64,000 nt of DNA from NCBI GenBank assembly GCA_023374025.1, contig SIJG01000066.1:434001-498000 (forward strand), given 5' to 3'. Of this stretch, positions 60,401-64,000 are shown piece after piece. The first letter of the stretch is position 1. Each line of letters opens with the position of its first letter. A model generated the notes under the pieces. That model worked only from the letters and a program-made list of their open reading frames with translations, made no database searches and was not told the origin of the DNA. Position numbers and translations under genes: made by a program. The stretch comes from Heterodera schachtii (Eukaryota; Nematoda; Chromadorea; Rhabditida; Heteroderidae).

Positions 60401-60643
60401 AATGATAAGGAAAAACCCAGCACAAGTGGTAATAATCAAAAAAACAATGACAACGATAAAGGTGGCATTGACATAAAAGTGTACTTAGAATTTTGGGTAA
60501 AAAAGGTGGAAGAAGCATTCCGAAGTCGATTCAATCAAGAAAAGGACCAATTTTTGGAAGCCCTTGACAAAATTCCTTGCCGTAAATTTGTCAATGTCAA
60601 AAAATGTGTTGAAGAATGGGAAAACATGGTATATCTGATGTGA
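57443..60643 (+). CDS. Four-exon gene, predicted secreted Lys/Glu-rich protein of unknown function
   Basis: Exons 57443-57494, 57867-58176, 58886-59267 and 60353-60643 join in phase at every junction (donors GTAATC, GTTTTT, GTACCA; acceptors TTACAG, TTTTAG, ATTAAG) and give 344 codons. The N-terminus MHTLPKCFPTTIIVLLTVW has a hydrophobic run suited to a signal peptide, though an Arg follows at residue 20. Residues ~27-120 contain LVRCYGSFLQKRILIDLKEF and a helix ending in LEKSIDEI. Residues ~121-248 are rich in Lys/Glu helices. Residues ~249-286 form an Asp/Asn/Ser low-complexity linker, and the end is another charged helix closing at TGA (60641-60643). No family is recognised; a parasitism effector is possible but only inferred. 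Inverted-repeat elements occupy introns 1 and 3. The alternative start is Met at 57917, without exon 1. Confidence 0.55.
57598..57724. mobile_element. Short inverted-repeat element in intron 1
   Basis: The left arm GTCTCCACCGAGGAAGTTAA and the right arm, in reverse complement GTCTCTACCGAGGAAGGTAA, continue through about 35 bp ending in TCGAGTAC and TCGACTAC. Loop about 55 bp. It lies inside the first intron of the four-exon gene and is non-coding. Superfamily unknown. Confidence 0.75.
59549..59856. mobile_element. MITE-like inverted-repeat element in intron 3
   Basis: Arms of about 100 bp pair TCCCGTCATTTGCGGCCCGA with TCCCGACTTTTCGGCCCCGA (reverse complement of the right edge). Both continue with CATTTGCGCC, TGTCCAAAATC and CCTGAT-GCCTAA blocks. 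It lies wholly within an intron of the four-exon gene. Target duplication not resolved. Confidence 0.8.
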
Positions 60644-62121
60644 AAAAAGAAGCAAAATTGAACGCACCACTAACATTTTATAGCGTTATTCTTCATTCAT
60701 TTTATACAAAAATCATTTTGGATTTCATTTTTATTTGGTAAAAGTGTTACCGCGAATTTTCATTTCATTATAATTAGGGTTCTATGGACATAAAATCCCC
60801 GAATTGAAAAGTTCGACTGCGCAAAAACAATGCGTATCCGACTCAATTTGAACACAAAATAGCCCTCATTCAAGTTTAAAATTAACAACAACACAAAAAA
60901 GTATTATTCCCATTAAATTTCCAAATTAAAAAAATATTATTTATGGAAGGGTAAGGGAGTGGCGGCGGAAAAGTGACAAATCCAAGGCGAGATTTGTGGA
61001 CTGATACTATTAATGATCTCTCATTGAAGGATTAATGGCTTTCAGTTTGTTTCCGTGAATTTAAACCGGTTTTGAACCAAGAATACTTATTGCGAAAATT
61101 TGAACTTTCGACTTTTTATTCGAGTTCGGGTCCGGGGTTCGGAATTCAATGCGACTCTTTTATACTACAATACTTAATGCTACAGAACTTTATCTTAAAA
61201 AATTTGTATCACTGTCGCATTTTCTACTGACGCATATTCCTGTCACGTCCTTCCCCTTTTTATGCCGATTTCTTTACTTTTTATTTGTTTTTTTTTCATT
61301 TTATTGCCCAAATTATTCATTGCAATATTTTTTTAACTGTTTATCTTGTCGAATGCCGGTGAATAAATTTAAAAAAATAAAGAAAATCAAATAAATAAAT
61401 TGTAAAATGTCAGCAAAAACATAAAATGGGCCATCTTCCAATAAATTTGCTTCTTCCTTCATCAGCAGAGAAGGGCGGCGAGTTCGAACTTGAATTTCGC
61501 TCAAAGTTTGCCTGACTTTGGAATTTTTAGTACATATTTTGACATTTTTGAGAAATCTGTAAGAAAATTGAATAAAAAATTAACGTTCTTGCTATTTCTT
61601 ACAGCATTTTCAAAAATTTACAACAGCAATTTTATCAGAAAAAAGGACCACTTTTACCCCCGAAAACCTTGAAATGGATTTGATTTGCAATTTTGCGGGT
61701 GAGAAAAATTAAAAAATGAAGTTTTTTGGGATTTTTTTTTGCATAATACACTTGGTTTTTCCAATTTTTAACATATATTTTCGCACATATTTTGGCATTT
61801 TTTTTTTCGTTTTTAACACATATTTTAGCATTTTATCCAAATTTTATTACATATTTCAGGATTTTTAGCATATAAATTTAACAATAATTGTTCTTAAATT
61901 ATGTCGCATTTAAAATTTTTTGCTTTTACCATTCTAAATAGAAACATTACATTTCTTTCAATTTTCTTAAATTCCAAAATGTCCAAAAACAATGAATTAA
62001 CTAATGTTTTTTGTTGATTGGGTAATTTTGAACAAATAAAAATAGTTCAGTGCCTCTTTTGATAATAAAATTAATTTATATTTTATGTATTCTATAAAAA
62101 GAAATGAAATAAGTGTCTCAG
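60644..62121. other. Intergenic DNA with repeat fragments
   Basis: No supported gene. A CGAGTTCGGGTCCGGGGTTC patch (61119-61157) resembles 55517-55559. An ACATATTTT-motif patch at about 61768-61880 resembles the ends of the 49864-51033 element. Open frames at 61149-61394 and 61490-61672 have no recognisable features. Confidence 0.5.
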
Positions 62122-62365
62122 TGCGATTTGCTCGCTGGCGCCGTTTCCCGCCTTTGTTCGTCTCTTCGATTGCTTGCGTTTGTTAGCGCTCGCTATTGTC
62201 GCGTCGCTCATTCGTGACTGTCTTAGAGCGAGCACCACGCGCCATAAACAGTGCACTCGCCGTCCAGGAGCGCTTAACGCGTCGAGACAGGCGAGGCACG
62301 GCAGCGAGTCGATTGGCACATCGCAACCGCTGTTTAGTGGTTGGAGTCGGCTTGAGCGAATCGCA
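62122..62365. mobile_element. GC-rich inverted-repeat element with GCTCGC motifs
   Basis: 244 bp of GC-rich DNA in an A+T-rich setting. The left edge TGCGATTTGCTC and the right edge (reverse complement) TGCGATTCGCTC match at 11 of 12 positions. GCTCGC and GAGCG motifs recur inside (for example 62130, 62187, 62227, 62269). Frames open on both strands are composition artefacts. No clear target duplication. Confidence 0.55.
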
Positions 62366-63506
62366 AATTTTTTCAAATTTTTTTTTTTTAATTAACTAGG
62401 GCTTGGAATTAAAGTCATGAAAAGCTCAAAAATGTCGATTAAAAACTCAAAAATGTCGATTAAAAGTAATATTCGGTTTTATTTTATTTTAAATTAAAAA
62501 AATTAAAACTAAATGTAATTAAAAAAAGAAAAGCATAAAAAAATGAAAAAGAACAAGTAATCAACTTTAATTAATCTTTCTTCCTCAGAGAGTTGACAAA
62601 CCGAATTTAAAATTGGGCCCAAAATTTGCCTCAATTTATCACCAAAATGCCACATTGAAAGAATCATCCGCAAAAGAACGAAAAAATCATCAGAGGAAGC
62701 TGTGAAAATAATAAATATTAAAATTAGAAGAGAAGTTTCTTCCAGGTTTGGCCACGCCCCCCGAAAATTTTTTAAAATTCTTTTATAGGGTAATTTTAAG
62801 AGCTGAACACGAATCTGACGTTTATTTGATGCTATGACGTATTTGCGTGCATTAAGTGAAAATGAAAAGTTTAAAGTTTTAAAATGTTCTTTTCACATGT
62901 TCATTGTTCTCCAATGTCTTTTTATTTTAATCTCTGACTAATACATAAGATCTACTAAACTATATGATATAAACGGGGGGAATAAGCTGGAAGATCATTC
63001 TACAAAAAATGCCGTATACTTTTGAGACTCTTGCCGGCACTTTTCTGTTTTGAGACCCCCCGCTCCCTGAGTTTTAGATAAAAAATCATTTCCAGGGTAA
63101 TTTGTGACGCTGATTAGGAATATGACTTTTGTTTTGAAAATTTTAAAATCCGTACCGCGAATTCGAAGCAAAATTCGAATTCATTAATTGCAAGAAAAAG
63201 TCTTTGGTAATGGTTCAGTTTGTCCCCTGAAAGAAGGAGATTTGGTTTTTGATCTCCTCCGTCTTTAATGGGTCATCTCATCATTTTACTAATGGGTTTT
63301 ATTGATCCAATAAAGAACAATTCAAATGTGGGAAAAATAGGTAGTAAAATAAAGGTCATTTTTGATTTTATTCTCTATATTTTTTGTTCAATAAATTTTA
63401 ACACTTTTAAAAGAAACTCATTTAGAGAATTAAAGACTTAATTTATGCTAATTTAACTTTACTTTCCCTCCATTTTTAAGATTGGGATACAAATTGAGAT
63501 TTTTAA
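62366..63506. other. Intergenic DNA, no supported gene
   Basis: Moderately A+T-rich sequence with short GC patches near 62745 and 63055. An AAAATGTCGATTAAAA-type double occurs at about 62428-62467 (AAAGCTCAAAAATGTCGATT then AAACTCAAAAATGTCGATT). Nothing else is recognised. Confidence 0.5.
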
Positions 63507-63965
63507 ATGGCTAAACGAAAAATAACCGACGAATTACGATTTCTAAAGGCGAGAATCGCAAAATTGCAACGAATGGAAAGGACGGAAGAATCGCTGAATG
63601 ATGAAAATATCGAAGCATTCGAACAGAGCGGAAACGGTAGGGGACCAATTTTAATTGGGGTTACGGTGAAATGGAATTTATTTTTGAAATGACTTAATTT
63701 TTGCCTGTAAAATTCTAATTTAAGAAAAAAAAAATTTTTATGATAAATTTTCAAAATGTTCCGAATTTCAAATATAAAAATACTAAAACGAACGGCTCGT
63801 TATAAATGGCATTTTTTTCTCTCATTCAAAAAACTCATGAAATTTTTAGACACCTGGACCACAAATTTGCTCCTGGCCTACAATTTAATTGAAGCAAAAT
63901 CTTGGGAATGCTGCCAAAAATTGACTGAGCGCCGACCATTTTTCCGAGCTTTAAAAGGAAAGTAG
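63507..63965 (+). CDS. Small two-exon gene, unknown function
   Basis: Exon 1 (63507-63636) starts MAKRKITDELRFLKARIAKL, a basic probable helix followed by an acidic stretch. A GTAGGG donor follows codon position 1. Exon 2 (63850-63965), after an ATTTTTAG acceptor, continues in matching phase with TWTTNLLLAYNLIEAKSWEC and ends RRPFFRALKGK before TAG. The joined product has 81 residues. No signal peptide and no recognised family. A further upstream exon is possible. Base composition is more balanced than in the flanks. If the donor at 63636 is not used, exon 1 runs to a stop at 63692. Confidence 0.45.
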
Positions 63966-64000
63966 ATTTTATCAATTACAGCAATGATTAAGGGAAATGC

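Noticed and set aside
61149..61394. 81-codon plus-strand frame with a hydrophobic middle
   Set aside because: Phe/Leu runs come from T-rich DNA, and the start lies in a repeat patch.
1..64000. tRNA, 5S rRNA, spliced-leader RNA genes and telomere repeats
   Set aside because: I looked for GGTTCGAATCC-like T-loops, 5S and SL1 core strings and TTAGGC arrays by eye and found none that form a gene or array. Covariance-model searches were not possible.

Overview
The window looks like nuclear DNA of a plant-parasitic cyst nematode (Heterodera type). The main clue is an rDNA fragment at 9.5-10.5 kb on the minus strand: the 3' end of an 18S gene followed by an ITS1 spacer that resembles, from memory, Heterodera ITS1. 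Nematode-type serpentine-receptor exons, short introns with GT...TTTNAG borders and a very A+T-rich background agree with this. The species cannot be named from sequence alone.

Layout. 0-6 kb: a 4.37-kb-spaced near-identical direct duplication of about 1.35 kb, with a 1.17-kb transposon-like element between the copies whose ends are built from CGGTTTT-type motifs. 6-9.5 kb: A+T-rich desert. 9.5-10.5 kb: isolated truncated 18S-ITS1 fragment. 13.5-18.1 kb: a minus-strand Ty3/gypsy LTR retrotransposon with LTRs differing at about three positions, but with gag-pol broken by frameshifts, two stops and an internal deletion. 18-46 kb: a near gene-free desert of A+T-rich DNA with dispersed repeats, a 21-bp minisatellite (34.8-35.4 kb), an adjacent cluster of GC-rich GAA-loop hairpins (35.4-35.7 kb) and a few possible coding relics. 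46-54 kb: a duplicated minus-strand 7TM chemoreceptor gene. The left copy keeps intact 3' exons but no 5' half; the right copy keeps the 5' exons but is mutated downstream. Several DNA transposons lie between the copies. 54-64 kb: small genes among transposons: a damaged cysteine-containing secreted-type gene, a four-exon gene whose product appears secreted, and a small two-exon gene at the right edge.

The genes do not form a pathway. The dominant content is mobile DNA. Two non-autonomous hAT-type elements have perfect 8-bp target duplications (49864-51033 and 54366-55319), one is interrupted by a Tc1/mariner-type MITE, and other inverted-repeat elements sit in introns of the four-exon gene. 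Several of these elements share one architecture: a short terminal inverted repeat followed by dense family-specific short subterminal motifs. Gene models here are hand-built from splice sites and reading phase, without transcript evidence.
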